Source of the DNA: Acanthaster planci
Lineage: Eukaryota; Echinodermata; Asteroidea; Valvatida; Acanthasteridae
Assembly (NCBI RefSeq): GCF_001949145.1
Contig: NW_019091526.1
Coordinates: 606,272-623,356, forward strand
Reading direction: 5' to 3'
DNA: 17,085 nucleotides
In this document: positions 9,040 to 17,085 of the stretch, one piece after another
How the letters are laid out: the number at the start of each line of letters is the position of its first letter
Position numbering within the stretch: the first letter of the stretch is position 1
Made by a program: the position numbers and the translations under genes
Notes under the pieces: generated by a model
Told to the model about the DNA's origin: nothing
What the model saw: the letters and a program-made list of their open reading frames with translations, nothing else
Database searches by the model: none

Positions 9040-9383
9040 GTAAGTAGCATACTTCTTGAGGCATTGGGGCTATCACAAAACATTGTCAGTGTCTCTTGTC
9101 TCTGCAAAAATTGGATCCTGAAGGATCCGTGTATATTTTCCCAAAATGCTGCCTGTGTGAAATTCCTTGGTATTATCGTCACGTACCATACCGAGGGTAA
9201 CTGATAATCTATGCCTAAATATTCTGCCTGTTTGAAGAGCCATGTATTTATTAAAATAATTCATGGTACCCCGTTAAGCACATCGAAAACCTCGATTGGT
9301 GGGGGAAGCACGGATGTAAGGGCTCAGAGTACACGCACTTACTGCTAGCTAAACACTGTTTCTCTTTTGATAACTATTAATAG
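9040..9383 (+). other. Possible 5' UTR intron of the TRIM gene
   Basis: A consensus donor GTAAGT begins at 9040, and an acceptor-like TTCTCTTTTGATAACTATTA followed by ATAG ends at 9383, 18 bases before the TRIM start codon. An in-frame TAG at 9381-9383 shows that the open frame does not extend upstream. Joining the two exons does not create a longer frame, so any upstream exon would be untranslated. A non-coding first exon followed by an intronless coding exon is common among invertebrate TRIM genes. The pyrimidine tract is only moderate. Confidence 0.3.
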
Positions 9384-9401
9384 GTGGAAAATAACTTGAA
9401 G

Positions 9402-11315
9402 ATGGCAGAGTCCACCACTAAAACTGTGCTAGGTGAGATCAGCCAGGGTCACCTAGAATGTCCAATATGTCTCTGCCGTTTTAAAGAGCCTAAGATTCTG
9501 GACTGCCTCCACAGCTTCTGTTTGAACTGTCTGAATGGAATGTTGAGTTCCCAGCAGGCAGACACAGGAAAGATCCGGTGCCCAGTCTGCAGGAAGGAGA
9601 CTCCAGTGCCGGAGGTTGGCGTAACTGGTCTCCTGGACTGTTTCTTCCTGAGTTCCCTGGTGGATGAGTTCAACCAGCGGGAACAGTCACTGGAGACCCT
9701 ACAAGCAGCGACCGCACCGACATGCGGCGATTGCGTAGAGGGGTTGGAGGCTGTGTCACGATGCCTAGACTGCGAGGAAAATCTTTGCCACCTGTGTAAG
9801 GCCGCACATGAACGCTCAAAACGCACCAACAAACACCAGATCATCCCAATAGACAGTCCAATCACAAAGCAGGCCAATAAAGAACACCTTGGCGGGAAAC
9901 ACTCACCTAAATGTCAGATGCATGCCAACCAGTGCATGCATTTTTACTGCGAGACATGTGAGCTGTTGACATGTGGCACTTGCGCCGCGATTAATCACCG
10001 ATCGGCCGAGCACAAATACAGTGAAATTGCTGATGCTGTGAGATCTCACCGTAAAGAAATAGATGAGGTTTTGCAGAAATTTCAGGAGAGCAAAGAGGAA
10101 TCTAGTTCTATCGAGGAGTCGATTGACCACGCACGAAATAGACTACGAATAATGGTGGCCCGAGCCCACAACGACATTCAAGCTAAAGAGGAAGAAGAGA
10201 TTGCCAAGATCAAAAATAATTCCCGAATTCTCAGGGACGAGATTTCTGACATTGGTAAGAAAAGAGATTGGGAGTTTGAAACAGTGCACGAACAGAATAA
10301 GAAGAAAATGGAACGAGTAGAAACTATCGTGGCAGCAGTCACCGAATTAATGCAACAAGCCGATGATTTCGAGCTTTTAAATTTGAGGCCAAAGGTGATG
10401 CACAACCTGGATTTCCAGAAAGAGCTCGTGTTTGAGAAGGTGAATCACGGCAAGTCATACATTGGAGTCAACTGCCAAGCCATCGTGCAAGATAAAGATC
10501 TTGGGAATATACTTCATAAAGAGAAATGGAAGTTGAAAACCGAGTTTGGTAAGGAAGGAGATAGAGACGGAGCATTCAACTGTGCAGCAGGTGTTGGCTG
10601 CTTCAGCAATGGTGACATTGTTGTTAGCGATAAACAAAATGAGCAAGTAACCATGTTTTCTTCTGCAGGACACTACAAAGCAAAGCTTAATGTGAAAGCG
10701 CCTTTTGGGATTGCTGTGTCGCCTGATGATCGCCTTCTAGTCAACTGTAAAGATCATGTAAAAATTCTGGGCGCAGACCATCAATTGATTTCTCAGTTCA
10801 CCTTTTCACAGACTGATCACAAAGAGGAGAACCCAGCGGAATGTGTTACTGGAGGTATTGCAGCTGTCGATAGTAAACAGGTAACAGTTGTGCACCAGGG
10901 GAGAAGGGCCACGTCCCAGCACTGCTTGGATGGGTCTTTAGTGACAGTTATACCTCATACTGCCGTGGCTATAGAGGATATTGCTGTCAACAACAAAGGA
11001 CGTTTAGTTTTTACGAGTTACGATAGCTGTCAACTGGGCTGTATAGATTTAAAAGGCAAGGAGATATTCAGTACCCTTATTTCTGTTGATGGACAACCAG
11101 CAAAACCTGTTGGCGTATGTTTGGACAATGCGGGCGACATTTACGTTACGCTTCATTGCAATCAAGACGGTTATGTCCACCATTATGACCCGATGGGGGC
11201 TTACATTGATTGCGTTGCTAAAGGATTGTACTGGCCATTTGGCATCGCGTTTTCTCCTGGCGGGGAACTCGTGGTGGCTGATCAGGACTCCATTAAGATC
11301 TTTCAGCGAGTTTGA
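9402..11315 (+). CDS. TRIM-NHL protein, putative RING-type E3 ubiquitin ligase (TRIM56/TRIM2/3/32/71-like)
   Basis: This intact single-exon frame encodes 637 residues. I start it at the ATG at 9402 (A at -3, G at +4); a GTG-initiated frame six codons earlier is not expected in an animal. The RING is at about 20-63 with ligands C20, C23, C35, H37, C40, C43, C60, C63 (C3HC4), all present. B-box 1 is at 108-145 (C108, C111, C121, C124, C129, C132, H136, H145). B-box 2 is at 171-204 (C171, H174, C183, C186, C191, C194, H199, H204). A charged coiled coil follows at about 209-329, then four or five NHL-type repeats at about 374-636 (for example PFGIAVSPDDRLLV, PVGVCLDNAGDIYV, PFGIAFSPGGELVVAD), presumably a beta-propeller. 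No filamin domain fits between coil and propeller, unlike TRIM2/3/71. Family members ubiquitinate proteins, with the propeller binding RNA or protein targets; the target here is unknown. Variant poly(A) signals (AATATA, TATAAA) lie near 11487-11494. Confidence 0.95.
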   Translation: MAESTTKTVLGEISQGHLECPICLCRFKEPKILDCLHSFCLNCLNGMLSSQQADTGKIRCPVCRKETPVPEVGVTGLLDCFFLSSLVDEFNQREQSLETLQAATAPTCGDCVEGLEAVSRCLDCEENLCHLCKAAHERSKRTNKHQIIPIDSPITKQANKEHLGGKHSPKCQMHANQCMHFYCETCELLTCGTCAAINHRSAEHKYSEIADAVRSHRKEIDEVLQKFQESKEESSSIEESIDHARNRLRIMVARAHNDIQAKEEEEIAKIKNNSRILRDEISDIGKKRDWEFETVHEQNKKKMERVETIVAAVTELMQQADDFELLNLRPKVMHNLDFQKELVFEKVNHGKSYIGVNCQAIVQDKDLGNILHKEKWKLKTEFGKEGDRDGAFNCAAGVGCFSNGDIVVSDKQNEQVTMFSSAGHYKAKLNVKAPFGIAVSPDDRLLVNCKDHVKILGADHQLISQFTFSQTDHKEENPAECVTGGIAAVDSKQVTVVHQGRRATSQHCLDGSLVTVIPHTAVAIEDIAVNNKGRLVFTSYDSCQLGCIDLKGKEIFSTLISVDGQPAKPVGVCLDNAGDIYVTLHCNQDGYVHHYDPMGAYIDCVAKGLYWPFGIAFSPGGELVVADQDSIKIFQRV

Positions 11316-12438
11316 GCAAATAAGGCGCTGAATCTACATTATATGTGTATTGGGCCCACAAATGTTGAATTCCCATAAGTATAACTAGGAGTTCATATTC
11401 ATCATTATGACTGAAAAACAGCTGGGAAAGACCTGCCGATGTTCATGTAAATGATGATATTTATTCTGACATTCACTTTAAAATACAATATAAACTGAAA
11501 ATTATCTAAAGTCAGTAAGATACTGCAGGATGGCCAGGAATGCATTACATGTTTCCAAAAGGTGTATGTCTCCCGAAACCCAAACCAGTGGCGTAAATCT
11601 GTAACGGAAGTGAGGGGATGGGGAATGACCTGCCCGGCCATGGAAATTTGAAAAGTGGCGGCGGGCATCATATGTTTCTGTATAGTCGAGGTACACGATA
11701 TTGGTGTATAATCTGCATTATGCATTCAGAATATTTTATTGCTTGTAATGTTTTTCCCATTTTTTAGTGATATATTTAGTGAAAGTCTAAAATATTCTTC
11801 ACAATTAACCCGCTTTACTTTTTGGCTCACCACGAAAAAAGAGTGAGCAGGGGAGGGGTTATTCAATAGCCCCACTCGAAAAATTGGGGGGGGGGGTTAT
11901 ATACCCCCATCCTCTCTGGAATTTACGCCCATGACCAAACACAAAGTAAGGTAAGAAATGGCACATAAAAGCAAGTGTCATCTATCAATATCTGTATCTC
12001 TTACTCTCACCAAGAAGCTTCCAGCTGTCTAGGCATTTTCTCTGATATTCTGTTTATAATTGCTTAATGTAGGCTTTCACCGGCACACGTCAGGCAAATA
12101 ATGTTCATTCAATCCATACTGTCTTCATTGCAATGAAGATCGAAGAATTTTACTTGTGCGTTTTCCTTTGGTATTAGATAATTTTTAACCGTATGTTTTG
12201 AAGTTGGGCTATGTCCTACTAGAATATGTACTGCCAAATTTCTTTCACTTCAGGCCCCCCTTACTTCAATAACTTAAAATTATTGTCGTTATTTTGGTGA
12301 GGCTCTTGAACATGTTCCAAATTTTGTAGTGTTGCATGATTATTTAGAAAATGTCAAATTACCAGCTAGTTTAATGAAATTAAACGGTTGCTCCCAAAAC
12401 GGCAGGACATTAAATAACGTGCTTGTTTGCATCTGCAG
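11316..12438. other. TRIM 3' flank and non-coding DNA
   Basis: This probably contains the 3' UTR of the TRIM gene in its first 200 bases; no canonical AATAAA is seen, only variants near 11487. At 11886-11896 there is a run of 11 G inside a purine-rich patch followed by a short C-rich patch. The remainder is AT-rich with no recognisable gene. Confidence 0.4.
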
Positions 12439-12684
12439 TTTTACAGACTCTATTTCGGACATGAATACTTATCTGATTTTGAAGTAGTTTCACTCAATCG
12501 GACTGTCTCGAAAGGACGATCCCGCTCCTGTGTCCTGCAGATGGACTCGACATCTGTGGCTAGGATGATGTCACTGGCCCGGGTCGTGTCCAGGCCCGCG
12601 TCCTTTGACAACTGGGACACAGAAAGCGCCGTTGGCATTGTGTTAGCAAAGTTGGACGACATCACCCCATGCCAAGGCAGCTAG
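12439..12684. other. GC-richer exon candidate, strand unresolved
   Basis: This island is less AT-rich than its flanks and is open on both strands. On the plus strand an acceptor (TTGTTTGCATCTGCAG; AG at 12437-12438) leads into 81 codons (FYRLYFGHEYLSDFEVVSLN..., later RPASFDNWDTESAVGIVLAK), a TAG at 12682-12684, and an AATAAA at 12702-12707. That is the layout of a terminal exon. On the minus strand an equally good acceptor (TTTTGAATATCCTAG; AG at 12682-12681) leads into LPWHGVMSSNFANTMPTALS and continues to a TAG at 12450, with a possible donor near 12466. Neither product is recognised. One strand is probably coding, but I cannot tell which. Confidence 0.33.
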
Positions 12685-12707
12685 GATATTCAAAAGATGC
12701 AAATAAA

Positions 12708-14646
12708 AATTTATTTATGAATCTTTTTGTAAAGATCTTGGAGTAATCTGTGTTAGATTCAGCCTTCATACAAAACATAACCCAAAACATATTGTAAAGT
12801 TTAATGTTGTGAATCACTTCATAGGGTTCTATGTCACACATTTGAGCAGCTTTCTTGAAGTGTCTGCTTTGACAGAAAAGACTAATCAATGTTCTGGGCG
12901 CTGCTTATCCGCCCCAACCACTATTTTATCGTCTATTTGCGTGATATAGGTATTTACACGAGTGACAGCGATGCGCAGTGAGTGGATTTTGGTTGACGGA
13001 TCCTGTCTTCATTTTCACATCTTAATAGAAACCTTACATACGTGTAGATCTGGAGTTTTCACATTGCATGTTATCAGCAATTTTCCACAAAACTGAATAA
13101 GCTAAAGCGTTTCTAATTTAATGAAAACTTACAATGTGATACAATTTTGTAAACGTTATGTTGCTAGTTTTACCAGTTTTGCCTCTCAGTGCGTCGCATG
13201 GTATTGACAGAGCTACCTCATGTGGGCCGATATCGGTCCGGTGATGGTGAGAATACGAAGTCGGTGAGCAAACAAAACATTTGAGCGACTCCACAAGACC
13301 AACTGAAGGAAGTTTGAACTTCATTTGAAACTGACCCGTTCGAAATTTAACAGTGATATCTGCTCGTAGGTCGCCAAAGGTTTGTTGATGGCTCTGCAGG
13401 AGTAAATTGCGTTGACGTTTAGCGTAACTTGTAGCAAAAGTGGCTAAACATTCCTTTACTCTTTTTACTCATTTGAAAGTTAATTTAGAGCAAGACAAAT
13501 AGTTGGCCCTATTAGTACATTCGTCATTTTTACCCCAAATTGTCATGTTTTTCGACCAAACAGCTCTTCTTCCAAACAAAAACAAAATGATGAGAACCAT
13601 TTCATTAAAAACAGATGCCAACAAGTTTGAGACATTTACAATGATATAAATACAATCGACAGCTTGAGCTGAGGGTATGGTGCCTTTATCGCTTCTTATT
13701 TTTAAAGTGTTCTATTTGCGTTGCAAGCAGGTATAATTATATTACTCTGCCAGGAAAGAAACAGATAAAAAGACATTACGTACAGCAACGCAATGTCTCA
13801 GCTACAGCCTCCAAGACGCGGTTTTGCCCCTCGTGAAGTCACAATGCAAAATACTTAGCAACATTTTATTTGAGTTATAGCGAGTCTGAAACTACAATAT
13901 TTGTTAATTTCTTCGGGTAAAGACCGACCAGTATCTGTGACTTTATGTTTTGAGATCGGAAAAAATCGTTGGATACAAAGACCAACTTAAAGTTCAGTTG
14001 TTCAGTATCAACTTCCCTTTTTTGATGTACATGTTCTTTTATTTTATCAGACATAGTCATAATGGTTTGCTTTGTCTACATTATGATCTGACTAATCGTA
14101 AAATGTTGAACTCTGTTGGTTTTAAGCGAGGCATTTTTTTGTCTCTCACGGTAACTCCTTTTTTGCCAGTCGACTGTCACCTTAATAAGCGTTTGTCAAA
14201 ATTTGCTAATTGTTAGGCCTATGTTAAGGACATTGTGTTGTATTATAGAAGTGTGAAAAAAAATTATTTAAAATAAAAGAACCACTCCCATCATGCACAG
14301 CAGCACCAGGCTTTCAAGAAACAAATAATCCGAACAATGCCATGGTTATCATAGTTATGTTGGTGTTGACAGCCAAACTACATTGCGTTAATAGACTCAA
14401 AGCATATTGTAGGCCTAATTAAAGAGGCAAAATATCGAGGTTGCGTTGTTTCTTTGGCCACAGATGAAAGTAATGCGTACTTTTGTCACTGCCCTACTTG
14501 CTCCACAGACGCTGCCTATTTACGTTTCCGACTAGAGTCCGAGCAGTGGAGGCGGTTCGTGGTGTCACTTGCACCAACAAAAATTGTTGCATGTTACGAC
14601 AGTGCGATCAACCTTTCCGTTTTACCACTCCGCATCATAACCTTGG
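12708..14646. other. AT-rich DNA without a convincing gene
   Basis: I see no RNA gene, known repeat or clear coding sequence here, apart from one weak minus-strand exon candidate described separately. Just before the tandem array (about 14502-14646) the plus strand has an acceptor-like CTTGCTCCACAG followed by open frames on two registers, neither recognised. Confidence 0.35.
13147..13279 (-). CDS. Weak candidate exon (minus strand)
   Basis: The minus strand shows an acceptor-like CAAACTTCCTTCAG followed by an open stretch VGLVESLKCFVCSPTSYSHH, later SIPCDALRGKTG. A donor-like ACTG|GTAAAA follows. The spacing of Leu-x-Cys-x-x-Cys and a later Cys recalls the start of a Ly6/three-finger fold, but too few cysteines are visible to claim it. 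The boundaries are approximate. Confidence 0.17.
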
Positions 14647-15823
14647 ACAAACGAAGGATCATTGACGATTCTGCCTTGCCCACACTTATACCCACAGCCA
14701 TCGAGGTCTGGCGCCGCTGAGTGCAAGTCAGTGACATGGAGTCCATTGTAACGATTCTTGTTGACGATAGAATAATGTCACGTTATTTAGGTGCTTGGTC
14801 TGTCGATCGACCAGTTGATACTTCTTTGGTGGCTTGAGTTAGCTTCTTGGTTATAAGCGTGGAGAGTGAGGGTAATTCGTGCTCTGGAAGATTGCTACCG
14901 GGAATGGTGAAATGGATTGGGGAAGATTCGATCAGGTAAAATGTAAAAAATTAATAAAAATCACGTGGAAAACTCGTATCTTCTCAAAATCTGTTTCAAC
15001 GAATTCCAACTTTAAGACCTAAGCTGCAGTTGGTACGTATGTAGAAGCGGGATAGAAAAGAAACCTTCAAGGAAATGAAAGGGTAGGGCTTACCAGACTC
15101 AGTCAGGTCACCAGTTTCAATTCTCGTGGTCTCGTTCATCAATTTTCTTGTTGATATTCTGAAAAATGAAAGCAAAAACTCTTGGAAGGCAAAAGTCTAT
15201 ACAAATATTATCCTACTTGCATTTAAACAGATACAAACTTAATTTCAAAACAGGTTTTGTAGTTTGCTTTGTGTTGTGTAAAAGGCTAAAATGTTAGGAC
15301 TAAGCTTGAGGGAACTTCGAAAAAATATTTTTCGGGCAAAATGTTCAAGTTGAATATTTGGTCCATGTCTGAGTATCCCAAGATGGCTGGTTTGATTTGG
15401 CTTTTATAAAACGCTTTTAAAGCAAAGGGGTGAAAGTTGCGATTTTCCGGACCTTTTTTTGGCAATGCGGTACGAGCAATCACTGCACAGACTGTCTCCA
15501 AGTCTGGTTTTTAAATTCTACAAAGAAAAAGGATTGAAAAAGGTGATCATGAAATCTGACAGGATATGTGAACAGTGTACTGTAAAAACTGTGGTGTAAC
15601 ACAGATAAATTGGTCAGATCAAAACGGACGTTTCACAATAGTGCACCTCCAAGAGTTTGCAACGCGTTGGCCGATCACAGTTGAGAAATTTGTCGACCTT
15701 GTCCAAACGCGCGTTGGGTCGATAAATTTCGCGCATTATGATTGGCCAACACATTGCAAACTCTTTGAGGTGCGCTTTTGTGAAACGCCCCGATATGTCC
15801 ATAAAGTACTTACACAAGAAGGG
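14647..15823. repeat. Tandem repeat unit, copy 1
   Basis: Sequence from 14647 (ACAAACGAAGGATCATT...) to 15823 (...TACACAAGAAGGG) recurs from 15867 to the right edge in the same order and orientation, with scattered substitutions and short indels. Relative to copy 2 it lacks 34 bp near 14730, between two similar TGAC-TGGA motifs, consistent with a deletion between short repeats. It contains a 159-bp palindrome near its end. Exon-like segments occur on both strands: a plus-strand donor ATCAG|GTAAAA (exon end 14935), and a minus-strand 65-base segment (15094-15158) between TTTTTCAG and CTG|GTAAGC. Protein reconstruction is not reliable. Confidence 0.85.
15629..15787. repeat. 159-bp imperfect palindrome, copy 1
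   Basis: The left arm begins CGTTTCACAATAGTGCACCT, and the complement of the right arm begins CGTTTCACAAAAGCGCACCT. Over the outer 44 bases of each arm I count 39 matches, and pairing continues towards a central ACGCGCGT at 15707-15714. The right arm carries ATTGG (15741-15745), a CCAAT box on the minus strand; the corresponding left-arm site reads CCGAT. Apparent open frames on both strands here encode look-alike peptides only because the DNA is palindromic. It could be a fold-back element or a bidirectional control region. Confidence 0.85.
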
Positions 15824-15826
15824 GGC

Positions 15827-15827
15827 N
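15827..15827. other. Undetermined base (N)
   Basis: The only ambiguous base of the window lies just after the last base shared between the two tandem copies, in GGGGGCNGCG. It may be a base-calling problem or an assembly join next to the palindrome, so the copy boundary should be treated with care. Confidence 0.95.
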
Positions 15828-15866
15828 GCGAAATGCGACGGACGACGGCAGATATGGAATTCCATA

Positions 15867-17085
15867 ACAAACGAAGGATCATTAACGATTCTGCCTTGCC
15901 CCACACTTGCACCCACAGCCATCGAGGTCTGGCGCCGCTGAGTTCAAGTCAGTGACTTGGACTCAGTGACTAGTCTACAACTCTACTGACATGGAGTCCA
16001 TTGTAACGATTCTTGTTAATGATAGAATAATGTCCCGTTATTTAGGTGTTTGGTCTGTCAATCGACCAGTTAATTGATACTTTCTTCTTTGGTGGCTTGG
16101 GTTAGCTTCTCAGTTATAAGCATGGACAGTCAGGGTAATTCGTGCTCTGGAAGATTGCTACCGGGAATGGTGAAATGGATTGGGGAAGATTCGATCAGGT
16201 AAAATGTAAAAAAATAATAAAAATCACGTGGAAAACTTATATCTTCTCAAAATGTGTTTCAACAAATTCCAACTTTATGACCTAAGCTGCAGTTGCTACG
16301 TATGTAGAAGCGGGATAGAAAAGAAACCTTCAAGGAAATGAAAAGGTAGAGCTTACCAGACTCAGTCAGGTCACCAGTTTCAATGCTCGTGGGCTCTTTC
16401 ATCAATTTTCTTGTTGATATTCTGAAATATGACAGCAAAAACTCTTAGAAGACAAAAGTCTATATAAATATTATCCTACTTGCATTTAAACAGATACAAA
16501 CTTAATTCAAAACAGGTTTTGTAGTTTGCTTGTGTAAAAGGCTAAAAAGATAGGACTAAGCTTGAGGGAACTTCGAAAAAATATTTTTGGGCAAAATGAT
16601 TAAGTTGAATATTTGGTCCAAGTCTGAGTATCCCGAAACCAAGATGGCTGGTTTGATTTGGCTTTTATAAAACACTGTTAAAGCAAAAGGGGTGAAAGTT
16701 GCGATTTTCCGGACTTTTTTTGACAATGCGGTACGAGCAATTACTGCACAGACTGTCTAAAAGTCTGGTTTTTAAATTCTACAAAGTGAAAGGATTGAAA
16801 AAGGTGATCATGAAATCTGACAGGATATGTGAACAGTGTACTGTAAAAACTGTGGTGTTAACACGGATAAACTGGTCTGAGAAAAATGGACGTTTCACAA
16901 TAGTGCACCTCCAAGAGTTTGCAACGCGTTGGCCAATCACAGTTGAGAAATTTGTCGACCCTGTCCAAACGCGCGTTGGGTCGAAAAATTTCGCGCATTA
17001 TGATTGGCCAACACATTGCAAACTCTTTGAGGTGCGCTTTTGTGAAACGCCCCGATATGTCCATAAAGTACTTACACAAGAAGGG
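15867..17085. repeat. Tandem repeat unit, copy 2 (runs to the window edge)
   Basis: This second copy of the unit starts 1220 bp after the first; by its end the offset has grown to 1262 bp through indels. It retains 34 bp missing from copy 1 (about 15957-15990). In this copy a plus-strand ATG at 16122 opens MDSQGNSCSGRLLPGMVKWI and then GEDSI, reaching a donor ATCAG|GTAAAA (GT at 16199). In copy 1 the same ATG is GTG. A phase-compatible segment follows at 16370-16448 and ends in TAG; the matching codon in copy 1 is TGG. Differences between copies mostly change amino acids, so no coding constraint is visible. The unit stops at the window end, where a third copy could follow. Confidence 0.85.
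16891..17049. repeat. 159-bp imperfect palindrome, copy 2
   Basis: This has the same length and layout as the palindrome at 15629-15787. Here both arms carry intact CCAAT-type motifs: CCAAT at 16933-16937 on the plus strand and ATTGG at 17003-17007. The palindrome was therefore present in the ancestral unit before duplication, and its arms have diverged little since. Confidence 0.85.

Noticed and set aside
9073-9264. Minus-strand open frame MALQTGRIFRHRLSVTLGM..., with a possible donor GTACGT inside
   Set aside because: No acceptor, promoter or recognisable family; it lies in the probable 5' region of the TRIM gene.
9449-9877. 142-codon open frame antisense to the TRIM gene
   Set aside because: It is a shadow of the RING and B-box coding sequence, with no independent signal.
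15814-15922. Minus-strand frame MAVGASVGQGRIVND... ending at a strong GTAAGT-type donor
   Set aside because: The start context is weak, copy 1 has a frameshift, and joining to the next minus-strand acceptor gives an immediate stop.
15575-15955. Overlapping open frames on both strands (15575-15955 plus, 15614-15922 minus) with similar peptide sequences
   Set aside because: The resemblance between the two strands' products is explained by the DNA palindrome at 15629-15787, and the frames cross the copy boundary and an N.
1-17085. CRISPR arrays, bacterial operons, rRNA and tRNA genes
   Set aside because: No regularly spaced repeats or RNA gene hallmarks were seen, and the gene structure is that of an animal genome.

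Overview
This is animal genomic DNA. It is AT-rich, intron-bearing and crowded with decayed mobile DNA, and its longest open frame encodes an intronless TRIM-NHL protein (RING, two B-boxes, coiled coil, NHL propeller). Such single-exon TRIM genes are heavily multiplied in invertebrate deuterostomes, and the decayed RecQ-like helicase and gag-like retroelement pieces are also typical of marine invertebrate genomes. My best guess is an echinoderm or a close relative; this is inference, because no species-specific marker was seen.

Layout. Positions 1-2182 hold part of a minus-strand gene that probably runs off the left edge: a signal-peptide exon (2071-2182), a phase-compatible cysteine-rich exon (1562-1735) and a speculative last exon (24-136). 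Positions 2297-4560 are repeats: a 1.16-kb element with a broken gene fragment, a 466-bp inverted-repeat element, and a deleted second copy of the first element flanked by perfect 19-bp direct repeats. A frame-broken RecQ-like helicase fragment lies at 4993-5290 (minus). Minus-strand exon candidates follow at 6902-7088 and 6538-6587, with a small terminal-repeat candidate at 7133-7560 and a retroelement gag-like fragment at 7901-8133.

Positions 9402-11315 are the TRIM-NHL gene (637 aa, plus strand), the only complete and confident gene. Downstream are AT-rich non-coding DNA, a GC-richer exon candidate of unresolved strand (12439-12684) and a weak minus-strand exon candidate (about 13147-13279).

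From 14647 to the right edge there is a tandem duplication with a unit of about 1.2 kb. Each copy carries a 159-bp imperfect palindrome, CCAAT-type motifs in its arms, and exon-like segments with splice signals. The array continues past the window, so its full size and nature cannot be seen. This palindromic array and the duplicated gene-fragment element are the least explained parts. Apart from the TRIM gene, the genes here are fragments, and nothing shows that they work together.
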